A DNA stretch of 64,000 nucleotides, from assembly GCA_963764215.1 (NCBI GenBank), contig CAVXRS010000003.1:248001-312000 (forward strand), given 5' to 3'. The notes below the pieces were generated by a model. That model saw only the letters and a list, made by a program, of their open reading frames with translations. It did no database searches and had not been told where the DNA came from. The DNA is from JAFDWI01 sp963764215 (GTDB lineage: Bacteria; Actinomycetota; Acidimicrobiia; Acidimicrobiales; Iamiaceae). This document shows positions 43,725-52,228 of this stretch, one piece after another. Both the position numbers and the translations under genes were made by a program. Position 1 is the first letter of the stretch. Each line of letters begins with the position of its first letter.

Positions 43725-45158
43725 TCAGTTCAAACCGGGAAGGCGGAGTTCGGGGCGGGGACCGGCGCCGGACTCGCCGGATGCGGGTCCCCGAGGCGTG
43801 ACGCGACCGGACCCCTTGCCTTTGCGTCCCTTCTTCTTCCGCTTCCCGCCGGCTCCGACCCCGAACCGCTTCATCATCCGCTGGACTTCGGAGAACTGGC
43901 GGAGGAGCTGGTTGACCTCGGAGGTCGACGTGCCCGATCCGTTCGCGATCCGCAGCCGCCGGGAGCCGTCGATCAGGTTCGGCTTCCGCCGCTCGGCCGG
44001 CGTCATCGACCGGATGATCGCCTCGAGTCGGGCCACCTCCGAATCCGGGATGTCGGCATTGCGGAGCTCCTTGGGAACGCCGGGCAGCATGCCCACCAGG
44101 CCGCCGATCGGGCCCATCTTCTTCACCTGCTGCATCTGCTCGAGGAAGTCCTCGAGGGTGAAGGTGCCCTCCATCAGCCGCGCCGCGGCCGCCTCGGCCT
44201 CGGCCTCGTCGAATGCGTCCTTGGCCTTCTCGATCAGGGTCAGCATGTCGCCCTGGCCGAGGATCCGTCCCGCGAGACGATCGGGATGGAACCGGTCGAA
44301 GTCGGCGAGCTTCTCACCGGTCGAGGCAAATGCGATCGGCTTGCCGACGACCTCCTTGACCGACAGCGCCGCGCCACCTCTGGCGTCGCCGTCGAGCTTG
44401 GTGAGGATCACCCCGTCGAGCGACAGCGACTCGTCGAAATTCTCGGCGGTGGTCACCGCGTCCTGACCGGTCATGGCGTCGACGACCAGGAATGTGTAGT
44501 GGGGTTCGGTGACCGCTTCGATCCGCCGGACCTGGTCCATCAGTTCGGCGTCGATCGAGAGTCGGCCCGCCGTGTCGATGATGAGGACGTCGCGGCCCAG
44601 CCTTCGGGCCTCGCCGAGCGCGTCGGCGGCGACCGGCACCGGGTCGCCGTCACCGGCCGCCACGATCTCGTCGGACGCGGAGAACACCGGGACGTCCACC
44701 TGGGACGCCAATGTCCGCAACTGGGCGACGGCGGCGGGGCGTTGCAGATCGGCCCCGACCAGCATCGGGTTGCGCCCCTGGGACTTGAACCATCGGGCCA
44801 ACTTGGCCGACGTGGTGGTCTTGCCCGAACCCTGGAGCCCGGCCATCAGGATCACGGTCGGGGGTTGCGGCGCAAAGGTGATCCGCAATGCCTCCCCGCC
44901 CAGGATCTCGATGAGTTCGGTGTGGACGATGTCGATGACCTGTTGGGCCGGATTCAGCGCCTGATGCAGCTCCGAGCCGACACACCGCGTGCGGATCCGA
45001 TCGAGCAGATCGCGTACGACGACGAAGTTGACATCCGCCTCGAGAAGTGCCAGTCGGATCTCGCGGAGGACCTCGTCGACGTCGGCCTCGCTGAGTCGGC
45101 CGTGGCCGCGGAGCCGCTTGAAGATGTCCTCGAACCGGTCCGAGAGCGAATCGAACAT
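43725..45158 (-). CDS. ffh: Signal recognition particle GTPase Ffh
   Basis: A 477-residue SRP54 protein binding signal sequences and SRP RNA. Seen: N-domain 'LSEADVDEVLREIRLALLEADVNF' (core 'DVDEVLREIRLALLEADVN'), G1 'GLQGSGKTTTSAKLA', G2/insertion 'GADLQRPAAVAQL', 'IIDTAGRLSID', 'LTKLDGDARGGAALS', 'FASTGEKLADFDRFHPDR', and the Met/Gly-rich M-domain with 'RRLRIANGSGTSTSEVN' RNA-binding motif. A basic Lys/Gly-rich tail ends the protein. Frame intact. The upstream gene stops one base before the ATG. Confidence 0.97.
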   Translation of the reverse strand: MFDSLSDRFEDIFKRLRGHGRLSEADVDEVLREIRLALLEADVNFVVVRDLLDRIRTRCVGSELHQALNPAQQVIDIVHTELIEILGGEALRITFAPQPPTVILMAGLQGSGKTTTSAKLARWFKSQGRNPMLVGADLQRPAAVAQLRTLASQVDVPVFSASDEIVAAGDGDPVPVAADALGEARRLGRDVLIIDTAGRLSIDAELMDQVRRIEAVTEPHYTFLVVDAMTGQDAVTTAENFDESLSLDGVILTKLDGDARGGAALSVKEVVGKPIAFASTGEKLADFDRFHPDRLAGRILGQGDMLTLIEKAKDAFDEAEAEAAAARLMEGTFTLEDFLEQMQQVKKMGPIGGLVGMLPGVPKELRNADIPDSEVARLEAIIRSMTPAERRKPNLIDGSRRLRIANGSGTSTSEVNQLLRQFSEVQRMMKRFGVGAGGKRKKKGRKGKGSGRVTPRGPASGESGAGPRPELRLPGLN

Positions 45159-45577
45159 CTACGCTCCTTCCGCGGGGGCGACCCGCACCCGGTTGTCGAC
45201 GTCGAGCACCCCGGCAACCCCACGCGCCGCGTCCCCCAGGTCACGGGCACTGGTCTCGTCCGGCGCGGTGCCCGCGAGGATGATGTGCCAACCCACCTCG
45301 TCCTCGGCGGCGACCGCGACGACCTCGGGTTGGGTCAGGTGCCAGGTCCGGGGGGCGGTCGACAACCGGTTTCGGACCCGTACCTCGATGGACTCCTGGG
45401 TCCCCGACCGTCGCTTCGCGATCTCCTCGGCGATGCGTCGCCGGAGCTCGGATCCGGTCACCGGGGTGACGAGCGCACCGGCGAGTGCGCCGACGCCGAG
45501 CAGGGCGAGCCGCCCGGACCCAACGCCCGCAGAACCTTGGCCGTCACGCGGAGGGGACTCAGCACGAGGCGCGCCAT
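45159..45577 (-). CDS. Small membrane-anchored protein with BON-like domain (frameshifted)
   Basis: About 139 residues after repair. Seen: 'MARLVLSPLRVTAKVLRALG', then (after a frame break near 45515) a hydrophobic helix 'LALLGVGALAGALVTPV', a basic helix 'SELRRRIAEEIAKRR', and a C-terminal alpha/beta region with 'VAVAAEDEVGWHIILAGTAP' and 'GDAARGVAGVLDVDNRVRV', which resembles a BON domain. BON domains bind phospholipid or interact at membranes. The gene sits between ftsY and ffh, both membrane-targeting genes, with one-base overlap with ftsY. I know of no characterised homologue, so a link to SRP targeting is only inference. Confidence 0.55.
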
Positions 45578-46698
45578 CACGACGCCGCCTCCACGGCCAA
45601 CAGCGCGTCGACGAATTCGGTCGGCTCGAAGTCCACGAGGTCCTCGATCGACTCGCCGAGACCGACGAGCTTCACGGGGATGCCGAGTTCTGCTTGGATT
45701 GCCATGACGATGCCTCCTTTTGCCGAACCGTCCAGCTTGGTGAGAACCACTCCGGTCACCTCGACCGCCTCGGTGAACACCTGAGCCTGCGAGAGGCCGT
45801 TCTGCCCGGTGGTCGCGTCCAGCACCAGGAGCACTTCGGTGACGTGCCCGCCGGCCTTGTCGGCCACCCGCCGGACCTTCCGCAGCTCGTCCATGAGGTT
45901 CGACTTGTTGTGCAACCTGCCGGCCGTGTCAGCCAGGACGACGTCTGCGCCCCGCGCGACACCGGCCTCGATCCCGTCGAACACCACTGACTGACGGATC
46001 GGCTCCCTCGGCGCCCCGTACGAACTGGGCCCCACTGCGTTGCGCCCACGTCTCGAGCTGTTCGGCAGCGGCGGCCCGGAACGTGTCGCCCGCCACCATG
46101 ACCACATCCTTGCCGGCCGCGCCGAACCGCGCGCCCAACTTGCCCACGGTGGTCGTCTTGCCGACCCCGTTGACCCCGACGAGCAACCACACCGTGGTGC
46201 CTTCGGGGGCCAGTTGCAACGTCCGATCGGCCACGTCGAGGCGCGCCGCCAGATCGGCTCTCAGGATGTCGAGGAGCTCTTCGGGCTCGGTGATCTTCTC
46301 GGCCTTCACCTGGGCACGCATCGCGTCGAGGATCTCGGTGGTCAACCCGACGCCCACGTCCGCGCGGACGAGCGCCTCCTCGAGGTCGTCCCAGGTCGTG
46401 TCGTCGATCCCCGCGCGTCCGACGATGGCGGTGAGATACCCCGAGACCACACTCCTCGCCTTGGAGAGTCGATCCCGGAAGCGGGGTCGGACCGGGGCAG
46501 GCCGTTCGGCGACGGCGACCTGCGGACTCGTCGAGCTCGTCGGGCTCGCTGGTCGATTCCGGCTCCGTCGGGACGCGGGTCGGTCCTCGGAGCCGGCTCC
46601 TCCAGCACGTCGGCGCCCCGCCGGGGCACGAACGCCACGAGCAGACTGATCACCACGATGACCGTGATGGCGATGAGGATGGTCAGCTGGGCATGCAT
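45577..46698 (-). CDS. ftsY: SRP receptor FtsY with N-terminal membrane helix (frameshifted)
   Basis: The SRP receptor GTPase, about 373 residues. Seen: a transmembrane segment at residues 5-24 ('LTILIAITVIVVISLLVAF'), a charged linker, N-domain 'RFRDRLSKARSVVSGYL', 'WDDLEEALVRADVGV', G1 'VGVNGVGKTTTVGKLG', 'VAGDTFRAAAAEQL', 'LADTAGRLHNKSNLM', 'LVLDATTGQN', 'LTKLDGSAKGGI' and 'GLGESIEDLVDFEP'. Frame breaks lie in the linker (about 46515-46590) and near 46010. A true membrane anchor replaces the acidic A-domain of E. coli FtsY, as in many actinobacteria. A TAGGAT element lies just upstream. Confidence 0.93.
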
Positions 46699-46708
46699 GA
46701 GGCCATCG

Positions 46709-46714
46709 ATCCTA
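46709..46714 (-). promoter_or_regulatory. Candidate -10 (TAGGAT) for ftsY
   Basis: On the minus strand CACTAGGATCGAT lies ten bases before the ATG at 46698, giving a very short leader. No clear -35; the upstream bases form the hairpin at 46721-46739. Confidence 0.4.
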
Positions 46715-46720
46715 GTGGAG

Positions 46721-46739
46721 CACCGGGAAGTGCCCGGTG
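46721..46739 (-). terminator. Hairpin between htrA and ftsY
   Basis: A perfect seven-base-pair stem (CACCGGG / CCCGGTG) with a five-base loop follows the htrA stop by about 50 bases and precedes the ftsY -10 element. No U-tract. Likely a transcription boundary between the two genes. Confidence 0.45.
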
Positions 46740-46791
46740 GCGACCGGCGCCGGAAGGCTCACCGGTGCGGCCGGTCCACGGGACCGCAGGG

Positions 46792-48057
46792 TCAGCTGGT
46801 CTCGCCCAGGGTCACGGAGATCGCACGTTCGGAACCGTCCCGGTAGACCGTCAACTTCACGGTCTCGCCGGGCTGACGGGCCCGGATCGCCGCGGCGAGA
46901 TCGGTGCCACTCGCCACCGGGTTCTGGTCGACCTTGACCACGACGTCGCCTTGCTTCAGACCGGCTTTGGCGGCCGGCGACCCCGGCTCGACCGAGGCCA
47001 CCAGTCCACCGACCCTGCTGCCGTCGGCGTCCTGGGTCTTCACTCCGAGGTAGCCGAACTGGATCGGCTGCCCGGCCACCAGCTTGTCGGCGACGGACTT
47101 GGCGAGATCGATGGGAATGGCGAAACCGACGCCGACATTGCCCGGTTCGCCACCGCCTGACTGGCTGCCCGAGATGATGGAGTCGTTCAGGCCGATCACC
47201 TGACCACGGTTGTTGGCGAGCATGCCGCCCGAATTGCCCGGATTGATCGGGGCATCGGTCTGGATCATCGCCACCTCGCCGATCACGTTGCTGTTCTTCT
47301 GGATCGGCACGGCGCGCCCGACCGCGCTGACGATCCCCGCGGTGACCGTCTGGTCCAGTCCGTAGGGACTCCCCAGTGCCACGGCCGTCTGTCCCACCTC
47401 GACCGGGACGCCCACGCCGAGCGCGGCCGTGGGCAGCTTGTCGCCGACCTTGATCCGGATCACCGCGATGTCGGTTGCCGCATCGGATCCCACCACGGTT
47501 CCGTCCACCTGTCGACCGTCGTTGAGTCGCACCTTCATCGTGGAGTTGCCCTGCACCACGTGAGCCGCGGTGAGGATCAACCCCCTCGAGTCGTAGATGA
47601 AACCTGAACCCAGATCGTTGGCACCCTGGAGCTGAACCGCTGCCGGCGCGAGGGATTTCGCCACGGCCGCCGCGGGGTCGGACTCCTTCCCGGTCAGCGG
47701 GGCGGGTGCCGAGGAGACCTGATGGGTGTCGGCGCCGGCGAGCGCCTTGGAGACCGCAGCACTCGGACTGGTCGACGACGTGAGACGACCCGCTCCGAAT
47801 CCGATGACAAGGGCCACCACCACCCCCACCGCGGTGAACCCCGCCACTCGCCCTGGCCCACCCCGGCGCTGGAGGGAGGGAGAGGATGACGCCGGGGTGG
47901 ACGCAGGGATCTGTGGTGGCGTCGCGGGAGCTCCGAACGCCGCCGAATTCTGCCACGGTGATTGCTGCGGAGCGGGCTGCTCCGCCGACGGAAACCACGC
48001 GTGCTGCCGGGTGGGAGGGCTCGTGCCCGGGTCGATGCCCCAGTTCGGGTCAGTCAT
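46792..48057 (-). CDS. HtrA/DegP-like S1C serine protease with PDZ domain, membrane anchored
   Basis: A 421-residue envelope protease. Seen: a Pro/Ser/Gln-rich cytoplasmic tail (1-70), a membrane helix at about 71-91, a trypsin-like domain with 'LTAAHVVQGN' (His), 'SDAATDIAVIRI' (Asp) and 'NPGNSGGMLAN' (Ser), and a C-terminal PDZ domain ('GLVASVEPGSPAAKAGLKQGD', core 'VEPGSPAAKAGLKQGDVV'). The protease domain lies outside the cell membrane. It follows the histidine kinase gene by 75 bases on the same strand, a classic envelope-stress arrangement (compare CseBC or MprAB with PepD); regulation by that kinase is likely but inferred. Confidence 0.92.
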   Translation of the reverse strand: MTDPNWGIDPGTSPPTRQHAWFPSAEQPAPQQSPWQNSAAFGAPATPPQIPASTPASSSPSLQRRGGPGRVAGFTAVGVVVALVIGFGAGRLTSSTSPSAAVSKALAGADTHQVSSAPAPLTGKESDPAAAVAKSLAPAAVQLQGANDLGSGFIYDSRGLILTAAHVVQGNSTMKVRLNDGRQVDGTVVGSDAATDIAVIRIKVGDKLPTAALGVGVPVEVGQTAVALGSPYGLDQTVTAGIVSAVGRAVPIQKNSNVIGEVAMIQTDAPINPGNSGGMLANNRGQVIGLNDSIISGSQSGGGEPGNVGVGFAIPIDLAKSVADKLVAGQPIQFGYLGVKTQDADGSRVGGLVASVEPGSPAAKAGLKQGDVVVKVDQNPVASGTDLAAAIRARQPGETVKLTVYRDGSERAISVTLGETS

Positions 48058-48132
48058 GGGTCGTGCTCCTCGTCGTGCCGTCGTCCCGATGAACCATGCC
48101 CACAAGGCTAGGGAATCCGCTGGAAACGCGGG

Positions 48133-49363
48133 TTAAGCCCCATTCGGGTTCGGGGCAAGCCCGCGTTCGTCGGTGGCGGGGAGCCACACGGCGAAGGTCG
48201 AACCGCCCCGCCTCGACGGAAGCAACCGCACTTCGCCACGATGCCCTTCCGCGATCTGGCGCACGATCGTCAATCCCAGACCGCTCCGGCGCTCCGGGCC
48301 GGTTCGTTCCGGATCACCGCGCCAGAACCGCTGGAAGACCTTGTCCCGATCCTCTTCGGGTATGCCGGGCCCGGCGTCGTCGACCGCCATCCAGACCCAG
48401 TCACCCGAACGTCCGGCCCCGACGACGATCTCGCTCTTGCGAGGGGCCAGGCGAACCGCGTTGGCGAGCAGGTTCGCCAGCAGCTGCCGGAGCGCAACGG
48501 GGTCCCCCAGCACCCACAGGTCCTCGCCCGTGGACTTGGGGATGATTTCGAGGTCGCGCTCCTCGGCCGACGCGGCGAACTCCTCGACCACGGCCGCCGC
48601 CAACACCCCCATGTCGACCGGGACGTGCTCGTGGATCGGCGCGCCCCGGTCCGCATAGGCCAACAGGTCGTCCACGAGACGTGTGATCCGGTCCGCCGAA
48701 CGCTGGACGACTTCGACGGTGTGCGTGAGTGTGGCGACGTCCGGGTCGGGATCGTCGAGGGCGAGGTCGACGTTCGCCCGGATCAACGCCAGAGGATTGC
48801 GGAGTTCGTGCGACGCCTCGTGAATGAAGCGACGTTGCCCCTCGAAGGCCTGGTCGAGGCGGCCGAGCATGTCGTCGAAGGTGTCGGCGAGCTCTCGGAG
48901 TTCGTCGGCGGGGCCGGGAAGGTCGATCCGACGGGACAGATCGGTCGCCTGGATCTCACGTGCGACGCCGGTGATGCTCCCGATCGGCGCCAGGACGCGG
49001 CCTGCGACGAACCAACCGACGAAAAGGCTCACGATGAACAGGACCGGAAGGAATCCCAGCGACATTCGGCGGACGGTCTCCAGCGTGCGCTCGTTGGACC
49101 AACGCTCCACCGCCCGTGCGTTGGGCATCACCGCTGGGTCGACCCCTCCGTTCGGTTGATGCGGATAGATCAGCTCGATGTCGTCTGCATGGATCGGGCG
49201 GTCGTTCAGCTGCCGCTCGAGGCCGATGTAGATCCCGGCGACCACCAGCGCCGCGAGACCGAAGAGCAACAACGAATAGATGACCGTGAGGCGGAACCGG
49301 ATCGATCCGACGAACGGCGGAAGGGCGTCGACCTTGGATTGGATCCACGCGGTGGAACCTCAT
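48133..49363 (-). CDS. Sensor histidine kinase (frameshifted at the N-terminus)
   Basis: A two-component sensor of about 410 residues. Seen: first membrane helix ('LTVIYSLLLFGLAALVVAGI'), an extracytoplasmic loop of about 70 residues, a second helix ('FLPVLFIVSLFVGWFVAG'), HAMP ('VLAPIGSITGVAREI'), H-box 'IHEASHELRNPLALI', N-box 'LLANLLANAVRLA', 'VDDAGPGIPEEDRDKVFQRF' and G2 'RSGLGLTIVRQI'. The ATG at 49363 overlaps the response-regulator stop, but its frame (MRFHRVDPI) shifts into the kinase frame near 49335, so one indel is likely. Partner of the downstream-coordinate OmpR regulator. Confidence 0.9.
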
Positions 49364-50076
49364 CTGGCCATCGAGCTGAGCCGGTAGCCGGCACCGACAA
49401 CGGTCTCGATGGGTTGATCGTCACGGTCATCGTGGCCCCCGGCCCGTGCCAACTTGCGACGCAGGGTCCCGATCGTGACCCGGACGGTGTTGGTGAACGG
49501 ATCGGTGTTCTCGTCCCAGACGTGTTCAAGCAGACGCTCCTGCGAGAGCACCTCGTCGGGGTGGCTCATGAAGTAGCGGAGAAGGGCGAACTCCTTCGCG
49601 GTCAACTCGACCGGGACACCGTCTCTGGTCACCGTGAAGCGCGCCGAGTCCATGCTCAGGGCGCCGACGTCGAGCACGGCACCTTGGCGGGACGCGTCCC
49701 GCCGCAACAACGTCCGCACCCGTGCCCGGAGCTCCTCGAACGCGAACGGCTTCGCCAGGAAGTCATCGGCACCCGAGTCCAGGCCTTCGACACGGTCCTC
49801 GAGCGACCCGCGGGCCGTGAGCATGAGGATCCGGGGAGCCGGTTCGTCCTCGGTCGGGGACAACATCGGATCGGTCCGGAGCCTGCGACAGACCTCGAGG
49901 CCGTCCATGTCGGGCAGGTTCAGATCCAGACAGACCAGGTCGTACGCGTTCAGCGACAGACGATCGATCGCCGAAGCGCCGTCGTGAGCGACGTCCACGG
50001 CGTACCCGTCCCGCCGGAGGCCCCGTTCGATCACCTCGGCCAACTCCACTTCGTCCTCGACCACCAGTAAACGCAT
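49360..50076 (-). CDS. OmpR/PhoB-family response regulator
   Basis: A 238-residue DNA-binding regulator. Seen: receiver domain with 'LLVVEDEVELAEVIERGL' acidic pocket, phospho-acceptor Asp in 'YDLVCLDLNLPDMDGLEV', 'ILMLTARG' Thr and 'DDFLAKPFAFEEL' Lys, then a winged-helix domain with 'LTAKEFALLRYFMSHPDEVLS' (core 'LTAKEFALLRYFM'), 'NTVRVTIGTLRRKL' recognition helix and 'VVGAGYRL'. It is first in the operon RR-HK-HtrA and divergent from the MoxR gene, with 98 bases between them where shared control sites would be expected; I see no clear direct repeats there. Confidence 0.94.
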   Translation of the reverse strand: MRLLVVEDEVELAEVIERGLRRDGYAVDVAHDGASAIDRLSLNAYDLVCLDLNLPDMDGLEVCRRLRTDPMLSPTEDEPAPRILMLTARGSLEDRVEGLDSGADDFLAKPFAFEELRARVRTLLRRDASRQGAVLDVGALSMDSARFTVTRDGVPVELTAKEFALLRYFMSHPDEVLSQERLLEHVWDENTDPFTNTVRVTIGTLRRKLARAGGHDDRDDQPIETVVGAGYRLSSMAR

Positions 50077-50174
50077 CCACCAACGATACGTCGTGGTAGG
50101 GCGTCCGGGGGCGGCGGCGCGACGGAATCCCAGGATCTCCGTGTAGCGTTCCTTCAGCGGCGCTCCCGCAACCT

Positions 50175-51269
50175 ATGGAAAACGGCGAAACCACTCCAGA
50201 AGCAGACGATCTCGAACGGGTACTGTTCGAGGTCAAGAAGATCATCGTGGGCCAGGATCGGGTCGTCGAACGCCTGTTGGTCAGCCTCCTGAGCCGTGGC
50301 CACTGTCTGCTCGAGGGTCTCCCGGGCCTGGCGAAGACCCTGGCTGCGGAATCCCTCGCGACCGTCGTGGGCGGAACCTTCCACCGGATCCAGTTCACCC
50401 CGGACCTTCTCCCGGCCGACGTCGTCGGCACGCGGGTTTACCGGGCTTCCACCGAGACCTTCGACGTCGAGCTCGGGCCCGTGTTCGCGAACTTCGTCCT
50501 TGCGGACGAGATCAACCGGGCACCGGCCAAGGTGCAGTCGGCGCTGCTGGAGGTCATGGCCGAGCACCAGGTGACGATCGGCGGAAAGACGTTCGAGGTC
50601 CCTCAGCCGTTCCTCGTCCTGGCCACGCAGAATCCGATCGAGTCCGAGGGCGTGTATCAACTGCCCGAGGCCCAACGTGACCGTTTCCTGATGAAGGTCA
50701 TCGTGGGGTATCCGACTCCCGGGGAAGAGGTGGAGATCGTCAACCGGGTGGGAGTGTCACCGCCGGTTCCTTCGCAGGTGATCACCCCGGAGCGACTCGA
50801 GGAACTCCAACAGGCGGCAGACGTGGTCTTCGTCGATCATTCGGTCGTCGACTACGCGGTCCACCTCGTCCTCGCCACCCGGAATCCATTGGATTACCAA
50901 CTCGCGGCGGTGGCCCCGTATCTGAGTTACGGCGCGAGTCCCCGGGCGAGTCTCGGGCTGGTGGCTGCCGGGCGGGCGCTCGCACTCCTCCGTGGGCGCC
51001 GGTACGTGCTCCCCCAGGACGTCTTCGATGTCGCACCGGACGTCCTCCGCCATCGTCTCGTTCCCTCCTACGAGGCCCTGGCGGAATCGATCACTGTCGA
51101 TCAGATTCTGGCGAAGGTGCTCTCGACGATTCCTGCCCCGCGCATTGCCCCGTCAGAATCGGGCCGGCCCGAGATGGTTCCGCCGTCGATGCAGCCACCC
51201 TCCCCGACCACGGGCCCCCCGACGCCTTGGGCGCCACCGGTTCCGGTCGTCGGCAACAACCAGCAGTGA
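50175..51269 (+). CDS. MoxR-family AAA+ ATPase
   Basis: A 364-residue AAA+ chaperone-like ATPase. Seen: 'VGQDRVVERLLVSLLSRGHCLLEGLPGLAKT' (Walker A core 'LLEGLPGLAKTL'), 'TPDLLPADVVGTRVY', Walker B 'FVLADEINRAPAKVQSALL' (core 'LADEINRAPAKVQ'), 'TQNPIESEGVYQLPEAQRDRF' and 'VDHSVVDYAVHLVLATR'. A Pro/Ser-rich tail of about 35 residues ends the protein, which is not typical. It is the first gene of a MoxR-DUF58-VWA operon; such sets assemble or activate metal-dependent or envelope complexes, and the client here is unknown. Confidence 0.93.
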   Translation: MENGETTPEADDLERVLFEVKKIIVGQDRVVERLLVSLLSRGHCLLEGLPGLAKTLAAESLATVVGGTFHRIQFTPDLLPADVVGTRVYRASTETFDVELGPVFANFVLADEINRAPAKVQSALLEVMAEHQVTIGGKTFEVPQPFLVLATQNPIESEGVYQLPEAQRDRFLMKVIVGYPTPGEEVEIVNRVGVSPPVPSQVITPERLEELQQAADVVFVDHSVVDYAVHLVLATRNPLDYQLAAVAPYLSYGASPRASLGLVAAGRALALLRGRRYVLPQDVFDVAPDVLRHRLVPSYEALAESITVDQILAKVLSTIPAPRIAPSESGRPEMVPPSMQPPSPTTGPPTPWAPPVPVVGNNQQ

Positions 51270-52228
51270 TGCCGGCGACCCGACGGGCGCGCGATCCGTT
51301 CGCGACGTCCGGGACCGGTGACCGACGGGACACCGCAGAGATCCTCCGTCGGCTCGAGTTCGTCATCACCCACCGACTCGACGGGCTGCTCCACGGCGAC
51401 CATCTCGGACTGGTCCCCGGGCACGGGTCCGATCTCGGCGAAACCCGGGCCTACGTCGCCGGCGACGACGTGCGGCGTATCGACTGGAACGTGACGGCCC
51501 GGATGCAGCATCCGCACATCCGCACCACCATCGCCGACCGGGAACTCGAGACCTGGGTCGTCGTGGATCGTTCCGCCAGTCTCGAGTTCGGAACGGCGAT
51601 GTGCACCAAGGCCGACCTGGCAACGTCGGCGATGGCGGCCATGGGGTTCGTCACCGCTCACACGGGCAACCGCTTCGGGGCGATGTTGCTCGATCCACAG
51701 GGAGAGACGGTGGTGCCGGCGCGTGGGGGCCGGGACCATCTCATGAGGATCCTGCACCTGCTGGTCCGCGACGACACCGAGGACGGCGGAGCCGTCGATC
51801 TGGCCGGCGCGCTGAAGAAGCTGTCCGCCATCGTGCGCCGTCGCGGGCTCGTGGTGGTCGTGTCCGACTTCCTCACCGACGAGGCCTGGGAACAGCCGCT
51901 CCGCATGCTCGCCACCCGCCACGAGGTGCTGGCGATCGAGGTCGTGGACCCCCGTGAGCTCGAGCTCCCCGAGGTGGGAACCCTGACCCTGGTCGATCCC
52001 GAGTCGGGTCGTGCGCAACGGATCGACACGTCGTCGGCCGCCCTCCGCTCCCGTTATGCCGCAGCGGCGGCCGAACAGCGCGCCGCGATCGCCGAGCGAT
52101 TCCGGCGCGCCGGCGTCGAGCATCTCCTCCTGCGCACCGACCGCGACTGGGTGCGGGACTTCGTGCGCTACGTCGCGGCCCGACGCCAGAAAGCGACCGG
52201 AGCCGGACCCAAGCGGATCACCCGATGA
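51269..52228 (+). CDS. DUF58-domain protein
   Basis: A 319-residue protein of the DUF58 family, with a von Willebrand A-like fold in its middle. Seen: 'GLLHGDHLGLVPGHGSDLGETRAYVAGDDVRRIDWNVTAR' of which 'YVAGDDVRRIDWNVTAR' is the DUF58 hallmark, 'VVVDRSASLEFG' (MIDAS-like DxSxS), 'VVVVSDFLTD' and 'DWVRDFVRYVAARR'. No membrane segment. The ATG overlaps the MoxR stop by one base (TGATG), and its stop overlaps the VWA gene start (ATGA), so all three are coupled. Confidence 0.92.
   Translation: MPATRRARDPFATSGTGDRRDTAEILRRLEFVITHRLDGLLHGDHLGLVPGHGSDLGETRAYVAGDDVRRIDWNVTARMQHPHIRTTIADRELETWVVVDRSASLEFGTAMCTKADLATSAMAAMGFVTAHTGNRFGAMLLDPQGETVVPARGGRDHLMRILHLLVRDDTEDGGAVDLAGALKKLSAIVRRRGLVVVVSDFLTDEAWEQPLRMLATRHEVLAIEVVDPRELELPEVGTLTLVDPESGRAQRIDTSSAALRSRYAAAAAEQRAAIAERFRRAGVEHLLLRTDRDWVRDFVRYVAARRQKATGAGPKRITR

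Noticed and set aside
50077..50174. Regulator binding repeats in the divergent RR/MoxR interval
   Set aside because: I could not find convincing paired direct repeats; only the arrangement suggests shared control.
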